From: Cytidiella melzeri
Lineage: Eukaryota > Basidiomycota > Agaricomycetes > Polyporales > Irpicaceae
Assembly: GCA_022592445.1 (NCBI GenBank)
Contig: JABYQR010000243.1
Location: forward strand, 1-64,000
Reading direction: 5' to 3'
DNA: 64,000 nt
Shown here piece after piece: positions 10,690 to 21,407 of this stretch. How positions within the stretch are numbered: the first letter of the stretch is position 1; each line of letters opens with the position of its first letter. The notes beneath the pieces are model-generated. The model was not told where the DNA came from. It did no database searches and saw only the letters and a list, made by a program, of their open reading frames with translations. The translations under genes were made by a program, and so were the position numbers.

Positions 10690-11058
10690 CACAGTATCAT
10701 ATGTATCAATAAATCAGAATTCAATATCACGCAGGTTTTACATGTCCACAATATCATAGATATCAATAAATTAGATGTCATGATTGCGCAGGTATCTTAA
10801 ACATCACAACATGTATAAATTGCTACAGTACTGGTCCGACTGTGTTTTGCTGTTGCTAACATGTTGCAGTTTACACCATTCATGTTTCCATCATATTCTG
10901 TATGTCTACCTGTACTTATACCATTGTGGAACCACAGATCTCCGTTGTCACTGACTATACAAGATGTATAGTGATTATTTCCATAGTAAATGATGCCACG
11001 CAGTTTGTATATCCACTAACGTTAATAATATGTTGGAACCTGACAACTGGATCTTCCT
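10690..11058. other. Helitron 3' untranslated region
   Basis: No gene. A 50-bp segment around 10690-10745 (ATATCAATAAAT..ATTGCGCAGG) is repeated in diverged form at 10751-10795. Confidence 0.5.
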
Positions 11059-12317
11059 CTATACACATTGCAATGAAGGGTGGTGCATGATCAAATTGTA
11101 TATATTCTCCATTACGTTGTGGCAGTCACTGCATTTCTTTCTTGACTTTGTTTTCATTAGAGCTGTCATCCATGCAGACGTAGTTTGAGCATTACACATT
11201 CCTGCTCGTTTTGCTTTATTTCTCCATGCAGACTTTGTACATCGCCACATTAGAGAGTTGGAAAATAAGCTAGAGGATTTTTTCTTTCGACATACAACGC
11301 AGTACACAGTTTTGACAATATGGCTAACATCAGCTTTTAGTAGAAATTCACATAATTCTCTGACATCATTGCCTGTTGTACTGATTGAGAACACACTTGG
11401 ATCTTTACAATGAAATGCAAGCTGTATACGGTCTCGAGTTTTATCTATATCATCTGAGTCAAGATCTACACCTTCAAACATGTCACAAAATATTTTCAAA
11501 TATTCATTTGTTGTTGATGTTAATTTACACCATTCTTCTGGTGTATACCTCATAATGCTCATTAGAATAGTGAACAGACTATCAAATGCACAGCTATATG
11601 TTTGACCATTCCATACAAAACCCATAGGGCCATTGAGTACAGGTATACGGTCATTGATATTTGTTTTCTGCCGTTTACATGGCCGGGTGGAACTTTCCTG
11701 ATGTTCAGTTACTTCCTGTCTACGCTTGTTATGAATACAGACACCTTGTAGCCTACTCAGTTGATTGATCTGTACAGTAACCTGAGCAGGAATATGTCGT
11801 TTGGCATCAGTATTGACTCCCAACGGTTTTTTCTTGCTGGATTCAGGTTTAGATGTAGATTGTTTTGTCAGTCTTTTCTTTTTGTCAAGTACTTGCCATT
11901 CTGCTTCTTGGAATGGATCATTGATATCATACGTGTTAATTGAATCCCATTGTAACGAACTAGGCATTGTTCTAGGAACATAGTCACTTCCTCTTGCATA
12001 TCTATATGATGATATTAGATGGTTCCGTGTTGTACCGCCTACACCCTTGGGTAATTTCTCTTTAAAACGCAATCTTGTAATCTCATCTAGCAATTCTAAC
12101 TCTCGGAACTCCTGTCTCAAATATCCAGACAATCCCCCAGTCATGTGTTTATCTGAGAAATCTTGAGCAATAAGAGTACCCTGGTATGTTGAACCTCTTG
12201 ATAAGCAAGTGTACATAGACTGGTGACTGCGACAATTGTGTATATCAACAACATTGTACTTCCTTGTCCGACCTTGGGATGCGTAGTGCATCATGCCAAA
12301 CTTTACTATTACTGGCA

Positions 12318-13021
12318 TGTCGCGGAGCGACTGCTGATAGACTGATAAACCCTAAACAAGGGTGAAGTAGATGTGAGGGGAAAGTGGAAGGGGATCTCCA
12401 ACGACAACAGCAAGGTCAAAGTCGATGATAAGCAGGCAAGCAGGCACAGAGGCCGGATACTAGCAGTGCAAATGACAGAGTTAATATGGTATGATACTAA
12501 GTTACATGCAGTAACTCACCTAGCAGTGCAAATGACAGAGAGGTCAAGATGCAGAGCTAGGGAGGGTAAGGTCTACTATATATACTGTGGCTGGGTGGTC
12601 TGTGCACAAGTTCCCACACTAGGGACTGGAGTAACTGTGGGGCTGGAGTAACTATAGAACAATAAGGGACCAGGGTAACTGTCAAGGACCTGAGTAACTG
12701 TCAAGGACCAGGGTACGGAGAACAATAGAGCTAGAACAATAGAACAATAGAACAATAGAACTGGGGGAATCCCTGGGGAATCCCTATCAATGGAAGAGGA
12801 ACAATAGAACAATAGCCTAGGTTGATCTGGAACCGCTCCAGACTGAGTCTAGAGTTTGGGTCTGGACTATTGATAAATAAGGCAGGATGTCACGTGACCC
12901 GGGTTAGGGTTAGGTTTGGTAACACTCCTAGCCGGAAGATAAGCGCTCTAGATAGGTGCTTAAGGCTGTAAACTTGTGACAATGTTGGAAACATCCGGTC
13001 TCTGTTGGACTATCCATGTCA
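12318..13021 (-). repeat. Solo LTR, family B, with TSD TGGCA
   Basis: 704 bp, starts TGTCGCGGAG and ends CATGTCA, flanked by TGGCA at 12313-12317 and 13022-13026. It matches 57453-58164 and, inverted, 58835-59568. Sense strand is minus: a TATATATAG TATA box is followed by two copies of a 21-bp repeat (12540-12520 and 12480-12460), the first followed by GTGAGT. It carries AACAATAG microsatellite-like stretches and two telomere-like TTAGGG units. No internal retroelement region is present, so it is a solo LTR left by recombination. Confidence 0.9.
12460..12540 (-). other. Candidate intron in LTR-B (60 bp between direct repeats)
   Basis: On the minus strand the 21-bp repeat ending GCACTGCTAG (12540-12520) is followed by GTGAGTTAC, and the 60-bp segment ends with the second copy of the repeat, closing in CTAG at 12460. 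The third LTR-B copy has only one repeat (57595-57610) and lacks the segment exactly. Confidence 0.5.
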
Positions 13022-13557
13022 TGGCACTTGTACACAGTTTATAGCTCTTTGCACACCATCAGGAAGCTTACAAATCACGTTTATAGGCTCTGCTGTGACA
13101 GGTACCACATCAGGTTCCAATCCATCTAGTTCGATTGGTATTGGTGGTGAAGTTAGCTTTACAAACAACACATCTAATGTGCTGTGATTTGCGTCTATAG
13201 GCTGAGATTTCCACCCAACTACAACACCTTCTGCTCCATTAGTCACACCACACTCTGTTGCTTTGTTCTTCTTAATCATAATAGGCATTCCTATACAAAT
13301 ACCTAATTTGCCAGGATGGTTTCCAGTATTGCTTAGAGGCAATGACAAAAACACAGCTTGATCATGTGGACGAAGGCAGTCAGTATTCCGTGATGGATCT
13401 GCTTTTGTTTTACGGATCCTGGTCAAACGCTTTGTCTCATCATTGTTAAAGCCAAACAATCCACAGAGTAAGAATAACTCAGAGTTTGATGGGCCTCTTG
13501 CAAGAATTGTTCTGCCCCTCTGTCATTGAATTTATCTCTACTTGCATTGTAAGATGG

Positions 13558-15975
13558 TATAGTTGACACGTTACGGAACACAGTATTTGACCACTTTGGT
13601 CGATTTTTTTGAAACACCAGCTATTCTAGTTTGCAGAAAAGTAATATCTTCATTGGTACAAGACTTGTACCTTACATTTTCTAGCAAAGTGCGGAATTTT
13701 GCATCTTCATCTGTCTGTGAATTTTGTCTCATGTTGGTACGTAGAATGACCGCAGTGGTAAATTGATGCCATATTGCTTTACCTAATACAGCTTGCTGAT
13801 CCTGTGGGAGACTGTGCTGCATGGATAACAGACTGAACAGTACTTGCATAGAGGGTGTTTCCTGTTGATACTGGGGGAAGCTGTGCAAAGTCTCCCGCAA
13901 AGATGACTTGTTTCCCTCCAAATGGTTCAGTCTCATTGTCCAAGGCCATACACATTTGTCCGCTAATATTGTATAAGTTGAAACAATCATTCATTCATAT
14001 CTCATCCATACATATGTACTCTACATAGTGCAAGTTACTTTTAATTTCACTTAGAGCACCTAGTTGTTCAGTTTTTACAATAAGGGTTGATACCTAGCTG
14101 AAATGATAAGTAGAACCACCAATCAGTGATGCAGCTGATCCAGTAGGTGCCATACAAAGGAACCTATAAGCTTGATTGTGACGGGTATAAAAATGTATCA
14201 ATGATTTAATAACTTGAGATTTTCCTGTACCAGCCATTCCACCCAGATACATCTTCAGCTGAGATTGTTTTTCAAGAGTTGAGTGATTTGCTATGATTTT
14301 GAAAGCCCTGGCCTGTTCAGTGTTCAATGTGCAGCAATCTACAGACATTGCTTGCTCTCTGAACAAGGAATACAATTAGAAGACATGTGACACATAGTAT
14401 TGGCTCTGAGCAAGAGTTACCAGTACTTTGGAAGCTAACTACCAAATCTCAATCCCTACATTCTTGGACAATGTAAATTTGTGGCTGCATTAGTGGTGAG
14501 TACTGTATCTGATTGTTTCACAAAGTTTCACAACTGTTAGTCGCTCTCTAAGCAGGAATTACAACCAGAACACAGCCTGTAGCAGTTCCAATGGGGTGAG
14601 GCAGTTCAGACATCAACAGTACATGGTTGCGTCAGCAGCAAGCACTGCATTGGATTGTTGCACAAAGTTTTACCACCATTAGTTGCTCTCTAAGGAGGAG
14701 TTAAATTCAGAACATAGCCTGTGGCCTGTGGCAGTTCTGATGGGGCTGAGGCAGTCCAGACATCAACAGGCCATGGTTGCATCACCATAGAGCACTGCCT
14801 TTGATTCTTCCATACAGTTTCACAACCACCAGTTGCTCTATAAGCAGGAGTAACAATCAGAACATAGCCTGTTGCAGCTCTGATGGGGGTGAGGCAATGC
14901 AGACATCAGCTAGACATGGTTTCAGCAGCAGCCAGCCGCCGCCTGGCGATGTACTCCCCAACTAGATGGTCCACAAAATTTCACAACCATTAGTTGCTCT
15001 CTAAGGAGAAGTTACAATCAGAGCACAGCCTGTGGCAGTTCTAGTGGGGCTGAGGCAGTTCAGACATCAACAGGACACGGTTGCATCACCACAGCGCACT
15101 GCCTTTGATTCTTTCACACAGTTTCACAACCACTAGTGGCTCTATAAGCAGGAGTTACAATCAGAACACAGCCTGTGGCAGTTTCAATGGAGATGAGGCC
15201 GTTCATACCTCAACAGGATATCAAGCCCTTCATTTCTTAAGCAAGCAATTTTCTGTCATCAGCAGTGAACACTGCACAAGATTCATGATAAGATATATGA
15301 AGCCCCTTGCCACGATTGGTGACTACCCTCATCAATGTATGGCTTGTTTTCCTGCAACCAAACTTATCATTTGTAGTACAGTCACTTTATCCCAAATCAA
15401 GTTGCCTATCAACGGTGTCCCCAATAGAAAATGCTCGTAATACAGTCAATATTTATGACCAGATGGCTTGGCAAGGTTCTTACCAGGAACAGAGTTGTTT
15501 ACTCAGGTTCCTTTAGGTAACAAATTCACAGGTGCAATTAACTACATGCTAGATGATTTATTCAATTTGCTATCAATAACATAATCACTTGTAACCCTGC
15601 TCCTGTAGTTTACCAAATTATTTCTAGAATATTTAACATAGTTCAACACCATCAAGAAGAAGACGCATGTCAAACAATCTTTATCTCCATGCTCTACTCC
15701 ACAAACTTGTACATGTTTTAATTCTGTACTCACACCCATTGTTGCACTTAAAACAGTACAGCACAGTCCCTCTTCTTTGATGAATGATTGTGTGCTCTAG
15801 TGAAGACAAACCACTAACTTACTTTACATTCCTCATTCAAGAAGCCATTCCTAACAAAATTACCTGTTCAGGCTGCTACCAGCACCAAGTTTACTTACAA
15901 CTCTGCCTCAAAAAGTAATACTTCTTTCAATCTTCAGGGATTGTACTTGCTGCTTGCTGGCCTTGCTACTGCTAG
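13558..15975 (+). repeat. Left arm of a 2.4-kb inverted repeat
   Basis: It pairs with 21408-23825: coordinates sum to 37383 along the whole length, with no net indel. Most of the arm differs at only a few positions in 2.2 kb. The inner 200 bp (15770-15975) are clearly more diverged. The inner ends of both arms are Helitron 3' termini (CTAG then T). The outer end of this arm continues into the rest of the helicase gene, so this is probably the source copy. Confidence 0.9.
14400..15975 (+). mobile_element. Helitron copy H4 (non-autonomous), 3' end CTAG at 15972-15975
   Basis: Plus-strand copy carrying the 150-bp array and the conserved terminal 150 bp, ending CTAG followed by T. It lies head to head with the helicase gene on the other strand. 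It has no open coding region beyond translated array units. Confidence 0.65.
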
Positions 15976-16200
15976 TGTCATAATGGATGGAATGGGTTCA
16001 AGGGGTGGTATCATTGCCTAATACGATGCCTGCTAGTGCCTAGCAGCCTCATAACCTAGGTCATCAAAGGGTGTGGCATGAGTGTAAGAGGGATTGGGAT
16101 GAGTGTCAAGGTGGTGGTATCATTGCCCAGGATGATGCCTGGTAGTGCCTAGTAGTCCTCATAACCTAATCAATCACTTGCAAGTTAGCCTCCTTGGATT
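15976..16200. repeat. Two diverged tandem units of about 120 bp
   Basis: GGTGGTATCATTGCC, GATGCCTG, TAGTGCCTAG and CCTCATAACCTA recur around 16003-16055 and 16123-16175. No coding evidence. Confidence 0.6.
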
Positions 16201-16311
16201 GATCTAGAATAATTGTCAGTGTTCCATTTAAATGGTCCATGCTTTGTTTAAGGTGCATAGTGAAGTCCTCTGGTGTATTGATAAGAAGAGATTATATGAT
16301 TTGATTACATG

Positions 16312-16460
16312 TCCCCGGCATCTTTAGGTGGTTTCCCTTTTGGCCAAAGTTTGGTGATTTCATCAAGTAGCTTTAGCACACAGAACACCTATATTCAATA
16401 TCCAGATAACGCACCTGTTGCATGTTTCTTGCTAAAGTCCTGAGCAATCATACCACTACA
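16312..16460 (-). pseudogene. Second, diverged Helitron helicase remnant
   Basis: On the minus strand 16460-16400 reads CSGMIAQDFSKKHATGALSGY and 16365-16312 reads DEITKLWPKGKPPKDAG. These align with TLIAQDFSDKHMTGGLSGY and DEITRLRFKEKLPKGVG of the helicase at 12318-11059. It is a relic of another Helitron lineage with frame breaks. Confidence 0.6.
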
Positions 16461-16618
16461 AGTTAATTTTACTGATGACAGCCAGGTATCAACACATCTG
16501 GCCTTCATGTGCTTATCAAACAAAATGTCCGCTGACACGCTACAGGGCCACAACAAAGATATATGCTATGTGGATTGATACTGCTTTCATCCCCTGTGAA
16601 CGACAGTGCCAAGGATCC

Positions 16619-17009
16619 TATATATTACACACTAATAATATTACTATTACGATTGCCGCCAGTGGCAGCAATTTTTCATCCCTTTATGGTAACATGCAGC
16701 TTTCAAACATTTTCACGTGACACGTGACGCTGCTGATGGACACTTGATGGACTGGCAACAACTCCTGCGTTTCGCTCTCTTGCCTCCTTCTCCGCTCAAC
16801 ACCATACCCCTCTCTCTCTCGTCTCTCTGTCCACCCATACACCTCTCTCACTCTTGTCTCTCTCGTGTGGTCCGCAGTGTCTCCACCATACACCACGCTA
16901 CATGGCGTGGGTTTGCGAATGCTAGACTGGCATTCGAAAGCGGGGCGTGCTACATGGCGTGGGTTCGCAAATGCTAGACCGGCATTCAAAAGCGGGGCGT
17001 GATAGTCCA
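16619..17009 (+). repeat. Unclassified repeat Q, copy 1 (inverted relative to 36243-36665)
   Basis: Starts TATATTACACACTAAT and ends near CGTGATAG. It contains pyrimidine-rich CTCTCTCTCGTCTCT tracts and a duplicated 50-bp block (CATGGCGTGGGTTCGC..GGCATTC) at about 16904-16947 and 16952-16999. The counterpart at 36243-36665 is on the opposite strand. A related part lies at 60885-61190. Termini are not TG..CA and no target duplication was found. Confidence 0.65.
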
Positions 17010-17466
17010 TTGGGGCTGGAATTGCAGCCCGGGACATCCTGCAACAAGACCACAAGGAACAGATGCGCCGTGCAGAACCTTCCTCGAGCGATGCGGAATC
17101 CTTCAGCCACATTGCTCACATCCTCAACAGACATGCCTCCAGGTAAGTTGTCTCCCGGATAGATGTGTCTCCTACCAGTACTGATGTTTTGGGCGACAGA
17201 AATGCAATCAATGAGCACATCGCACCAACTGTAGTGTTGCGAAGACGATTCCCAGTATCCCGACGCATGTCTGATACGGTTGGGGAAGTTTCCGACTGGT
17301 CTCGCGGGGGTAGGGGCCACTGCCGTTCATGCGGCTGGGACCGCGGCATTGATAGGACTCTATGAGCATCACAATGCAACGAAGAACGGTGTTGACAGTC
17401 CATATAGTGACAGTCCAGATGCAGTGCCACAGCAGGGCCCACAATACCAATACAATGTCAGTTGAT
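17010..17466 (+). CDS. Hypothetical protein fragment, two exons
   Basis: Exon-like readings are 17018-17142 (GAGIAARDILQQDHKEQ..SHIAHILNRHAS) followed by GTAAGT, and 17234-17466 (EDDSQYPDACLIRLG.., GVGATAVHAAGTAALIGLYEHHNATKNG, QQGPQYQYNVS, stop). The Ala/Gly-rich stretch could be a membrane or low-complexity segment. No known domain, and the N terminus is cut off by repeat Q. Confidence 0.35.
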
Positions 17467-17880
17467 TCTTTGGCATCACAAACATTGTAGTTGGGAGCTC
17501 CTGAACATGTGCGATGTAGTAACGGAATAGCCCACAGGTGTCAAGCTTGATTGCTGTGTATGATATGGTGTGCGCAGGCGGAAGGTCTGTGAATTGCGAG
17601 TTCATTCTGTCTTGAGCGTGCGAGTTGGCTAGCATGTGCGCGATTTGGATGACGCTGGCCAATATCGAAGGTGACATTTCCAACGCTTTATACAGTAGCT
17701 TCAATGTTGTCACTGACTCGCTTGGTGGTGTGCCACAATGGTAGCAGCCACGCAACACTCTCATTCCCTCACCACCCGACTCGGGAGCGTCATTCAACAC
17801 ACGTTACTATCATCGTGTAGAGACAAGACTCATCTCTTGAGCCGCATGTGAGCCCACTCAGCGAATTAAAGTGAGTATTT
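17467..17880. other. Region without a convincing gene
   Basis: A 143-residue minus-strand frame (17800-17369) overlaps the plus-strand exon and shows no recognisable motif; I leave it uncalled. Confidence 0.3.
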
Positions 17881-17892
17881 GAGTCGCTGGCA

Positions 17893-19009
17893 ATGGACGC
17901 GTCCGCCGCGTCTTCGGAGAGCTTGTCCGAGTCGGCGTTTGAGAGGATGGTGTTTGCGTATTATTGTTCTGGTCATGGTGAGTGGGATTTCACCAGTCGC
18001 ACAGTCCTTGGAAGAAAAGGGTACTTCCAGGTTATGGTCACGCTACCCGGGTCTCCACCTTCACCTCCCACCTGTTGACCCTTCGTTTCCCACTACTGGT
18101 TTACATCATCTCGTCAGCACCCGAGCACGTATTTTTTGATAGCATATCGCAAGGAGGTCAGGCATGTCCTTTACGTTACTCATCGTGCCCATCCAGCGTT
18201 GTACCAACATGCACTTATAGACCCAGTAATTGTGCAGCCTTTAGCGTGAGCATTATTCACCCTATATTCAAAGGCTGAGACTTTGACAAGGGCGTACTTG
18301 TTTCAGGTACAGAGTTCATTGCGAAAAGAGTGTCGAGGTTGCAAAACAATTTTTGAACCGCAAATCTAGCATCATAGATGACAAGTCTCGTTAGCTTTGC
18401 TTGATACACGCGGATTGCGTTCTCAGCAATGCAACATTTGTGGGATGGTATGTCACCTGCGTTTTCTTTTCTTTTTGGTGTGCTACATGAATACATATCA
18501 TCAGTGCCGTTGCAAACGCGATAGGAATACCTTCTGCACTGGTCACCAACTTTACTTTTGACTCTGTCTACAGTTACTTGTCCACTGTGTTTGTAGAGAG
18601 CTGCGACTTTCACAAGAATCAAGAAGAGCTGCATTTGACGCCCATTGGCGGACAGCAGCTACCACTGGATATTCCAATACCAAGGTCGGAATTAGAGCCT
18701 CTCGTAGAGGAGATATGGTCGGGCTACCGCCGTTCCAACTTACTGTTGCGACTCCCAGGTGCAATACCTACTCCTTCCTTCTTCGAGTCCCCCATGCTTC
18801 CTTCGCCAGAATGGGTTGATCCAGGCATGCGCAAGTTCACGCCAAACGTTGTCTCCCACCTCCTAGAACCACCAGCAAACCATAGACTTCTCTCTCAGAT
18901 ACCCTTCGCGCAAGAATACCCGACAAAGAACACTCCGTGTTCTGTAATATCTGCTCCACTCCTTGTTTGCTCTCCCAACACACGTACATCGCAGTGCTCG
19001 CGCAAATAG
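17893..19009 (+). pseudogene. Hypothetical multi-exon gene remnant
   Basis: Coding-looking pieces on the plus strand are 17893-18078 (SESAFERMVFAYYCSGHGEWDF), 18101-18245 (YRKEVRHVLYVTHRAHPALYQ..VIVQPLA, then GTGAGC), and 18552-19009 (VDPGMRKFTPNVVSHLL.., TKNTPCSVISAPLLVC). YCSGHG is reminiscent of the caspase-like H-G motif, but no partner Cys block is seen, so I do not call a caspase. The frames do not join without breaks. The 198-bp repeat R follows immediately. Confidence 0.35.
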
Positions 19010-19034
19010 TCGTCATGCCGTACGTCTCCAGATA

Positions 19035-19232
19035 GTAGATGACGTCCGGGTTACCCTGATGTCATTCGCCTCGCCTGTACGCTTTCATCACTCCTGTCTC
19101 ACTATCATTGTTCGCTGTCCTTGCCGCTTCTGCTTGAAATGTTTTGTTTGCAGGTAATTCCCTTATATATACAAAACATTCTTACTGCCTACCCCTAACG
19201 CAATAGTATTACCTTTTGTTTGCTAGTAGCTC
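19035..19232 (+). repeat. 198-bp dispersed repeat R, copy 2
   Basis: Counterpart of 3895-4092 with scattered substitutions and no length change. Both copies contain the ATATACAAAACATTC stretch. Confidence 0.7.
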
Positions 19233-19371
19233 AAGGATCTCTTTTCTTTTCTAGACTCATGATAGAAAGTGTCATAACCTCACTTCTACCATTATGGCAT
19301 GTCCATTTGTATTGTAGTGTTTCTTACATTTGTTCACTGTACTGTAGTTTGTACTTCAAAAAGGACTACTG

Positions 19372-19524
19372 TGAGTACTTGGCAGTGAACTAGCTTGTTG
19401 TACTGAGAAGAACAGCATGTTTTATGAGAACCGCAACCTAGAACACATGACAGAACAAGACAAAGCCAACTGCAATCATTTCTTTGTGGTTTACAAAACT
19501 GCTCTAAGACTTGCTCTGCACTTT
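19372..19524 (+). repeat. 153-bp segment duplicated at 23826-23978
   Basis: Apparently identical to 23826-23978 (constant offset 4454). It covers the last seven codons and the 3' flank of the secreted-protein gene on the minus strand. The second copy sits exactly at the outer end of the right inverted-repeat arm. Confidence 0.9.
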
Positions 19525-19950
19525 AGTCCACCAGTAATGTTCTACTCGTTCCCATATTCTGTGCTTTTCCCACTCTGCATCTTCAAGTGCTTTCAGCTTT
19601 TTCAACTCCTCCTTGGTGGCCTCATCCATTTCAGGGTTTTTATTCCTTTGCTTTTCCAAAATCTTGAATCCATATTTCAGTGCAGATCCCTCAGCTTTTG
19701 ACAATCCCTGCTTTGCCAGAGCATGTTTTCTAACAGCCTCCTCGTGAGTAGGAACATACTGAGGCCGCAGGTCTGCAGGAATCAGATTCTGGAGGTCTTC
19801 GATTCCGCTTTGCCTCTTCCTGTTGAGGTTTCTGAAATTCATTAGAGGGCTGTGTTTTCTTCCGCTGTATGGAGTGGCAGACACAGTCATCATAGAGACT
19901 GTGCCGGTGACAATGGTGACAAGCAGAACAAGGGAGGATGAGAGCCTCAT
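19504..19950 (-). CDS. Small secreted protein, intact
   Basis: ATG at 19950-19948, 148 residues. Residues 1-27 (MRLSSSLVLLVTIVTGTVSMMTVSATP) form a signal peptide. A basic stretch with a Lys-Arg pair (NRKRQSG, residue about 46) could be a Kex2 processing site. The mature part is charged and helical: THEEAVRKHALAKQGLSK, KEELKKLKALEDAEWEKHR, ending EHYWWTKVQSKS. No Cys in the mature region and no known domain. The leader has at least one intron ending CTTACAG before CTAGTC, a duplicated leader segment (about 19955-20035 and 20105-20185), and a TATA box near 20290. The same promoter, leader and signal-peptide DNA precede the broken gene at 4644-5015. Confidence 0.65.
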   Translation of the reverse strand: MRLSSSLVLLVTIVTGTVSMMTVSATPYSGRKHSPLMNFRNLNRKRQSGIEDLQNLIPADLRPQYVPTHEEAVRKHALAKQGLSKAEGSALKYGFKILEKQRNKNPEMDEATKEELKKLKALEDAEWEKHRIWERVEHYWWTKVQSKS

Positions 19951-20061
19951 GGCAGTACTGGATGTCAAGGGGTAACTTGAGAATGGTACAGTGAGATGAC
20001 TAGCTGTAAGAACAATTTCAGTACAGTGACTGAGGCCTGATGGATGAGACACAAAAAACAC

Positions 20062-20280
20062 TGTACTGACTGACTACTGCTGTAATGGAAATACTTGAAG
20101 TGGCAGAGATGTGTCAAATGGAAGCTTGAGGATGGTATTGTCAGACAGCTAGCTGTAAGAAGAATGTTCAGTACAGTGGCCCAAAAAAGTGCATCATGAA
20201 CAACAATCTACTTACTGACCAGCACTGAAGCAGTAAAAAAAACGAGGAGTGATGGAAGTATGCTAAGGTACAAGAGCAAG
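20062..20280 (-). promoter_or_regulatory. 5' leader of the secreted-protein gene, with leader introns
   Basis: On the minus strand GTGCTGGTCAGTAAGTAG (about 20226-20209) gives a donor and TTCTTACAG (about 20164-20156) an acceptor before CTAGCTG. A second TTCTTACAG acceptor lies near 20007. The same arrangement is seen upstream of 4644. Confidence 0.45.
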
Positions 20281-20297
20281 AAATTTTATATATCTTG
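20281..20297 (-). promoter_or_regulatory. TATA box of the secreted-protein gene
   Basis: Minus-strand CAAGATATATAAAATTT, closely matching the box at 4168-4180 in front of the paralogue. Confidence 0.55.
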
Positions 20298-20814
20298 CAG
20301 TTCATGTGCAGTGCTGATGAGACAAGTAGCATGCACAATTTAATATATGACAAAACATGTCTGTGAACAATGCATCAGTGATAAATTATGGTTGCAAGGG
20401 GCTTTATACTGCTTGCAGCTCATGTACAGTACTGATGAGATAAAGAGCACACATGTGACAGAGGTGCATTCATCATGCAGAAATGATGAAACAGGTGTGC
20501 AAACAATAGTTTCAGTGCTAAGAAGATATATTCAGCTTGTAGTGCATGTACAGTGCTAACCTTGGGATAGGTAACGAATGGTGAATGATAATCTAAAGCA
20601 CCCTTCCATAAGTCAATTGTGCTTTGCTATTTTAGCACATAGTATGTGAACTCAGTGTATAGTTAAATGTATGTAAAGACTGTTTGGGCTACAATAGTTC
20701 ACAACACTTGAGCAGTACAGAATCACATTTTCTGGTGACAAAGACAGGATGCAACAAAAATGCACAGCAGGCTTGAAACATGCACTACACCTTTAGCAGA
20801 GTAGCGCTACAGGT
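20298..20814. repeat. Diverged tandem units upstream of the secreted-protein gene
   Basis: Three units of about 80-110 bp share CATGTACAGTGCT-like and GATGAGA strings (about 20299-20340, 20395-20460, 20520-20560). No ORF of note. After 20560 there is plain AT-rich sequence. Confidence 0.45.
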
Positions 20815-21407
20815 AATAATTTTCAAATTTGGTTGTTAGAAAAGCAACCATACATTGATTAAGGCACTTGCAGTGCTCAGTAACACTCACTGCTGATGCC
20901 AGAAAAATGAATTGCTTTCAGAATACAGGAGGGTCAGAGTTGGCTCATTAGATCAGCTCCTAGAACATGTTACATGTGTCCAGTGGATGTCTGAACTGCC
21001 TCAGCCCCATTGGAACTGCTCCAGGCTGTGTTCTAATTGTAACTCCTGCTTAGAGAGCAACAAATGGTTGTGAAACTGTGTGGAACAATCAGATGCACTG
21101 CTCGCTGCTGATGCAACCACATCCTGTGGATGTCTGAACTGCCTCATTCCCATTGGAACTGCCACAGGCTGTGTTCGGAATGTAACCCCTGCTTAGAGAG
21201 CAACTGATGGTTGTGAAACTGTGCGGAACAATCAAATGCACTGCTTGCTGCTGATGCAACCACATCCAGTGAATGTCTGAACTTGTTACCGTTGCTTATG
21301 AAGCAACTAATGGTTGTGAAACTGTGTGGGACAATCAGATGCACTGCTTGCTGCTGATGGAGCCACATCCCCCATTGGAACTGCTCCAGGCTGTGTTCTG
21401 ATTGTAA
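20815..21407 (-). mobile_element. Helitron fragment H6 (array part)
   Basis: It contains the family segment with AAGCAACCATACATTGAT and several 150-bp array units. It is cut at 21407 by the CTAG end of copy H2, which sits inside an array unit after ATTGTAA. Confidence 0.6.

Larger units (their letters stand above)
10631..14375 (-). mobile_element. Helitron with helicase gene, 3' end at 10631
   Basis: On the minus strand the element ends in CTAG at 10634-10631 followed by T, preceded by the family motif (TTGCCGCTTGCCGGCC). The helicase gene lies on the same strand about 430 bp upstream of this end, the correct orientation for a Helitron. The Rep/HUH domain is not visible: upstream of 14375 the sequence passes into a Helitron repeat array in the opposite orientation, so the 5' half has been lost or replaced. 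Confidence 0.65.
11059..14375 (-). pseudogene. Helitron PIF1-type helicase with a C-terminal protease-like domain
   Basis: Reading from 14375 down: Walker A (GGMAGTGKSQVIKSLI, 14375-14094); GGKQVIFAGDFAQLPPVS with the DEAD-like strand (13994-13779); VILRTNMRQNSQT (13790-13571); GIPMIIKKN-like strand and TNGAEGVVVGW (13459-13019); then, beyond a solo LTR, SMYTCLSRGSTYQGTLIAQDFS and LSGYLRQEFRELELLDEITRL (12318-11950). From about 11640 to 11059 follows a domain starting GFVWNGQTYSCAFDSLFTIL, a Cys-containing motif resembling the protease-like tails of other Agaricomycete Helitrons. There are several frame changes between 14100 and 13420. Removing the LTR and one copy of its TGGCA restores the frame (CVQVP to VIVKFG). 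Confidence 0.8.

Noticed and set aside
17369..17800. 143-codon minus-strand frame
   Set aside because: It overlaps a better plus-strand exon and shows no recognisable domain.
17950..18000. Caspase or metacaspase from the YCSGHG motif
   Set aside because: No downstream catalytic Cys block or further similarity; one short motif is not enough.
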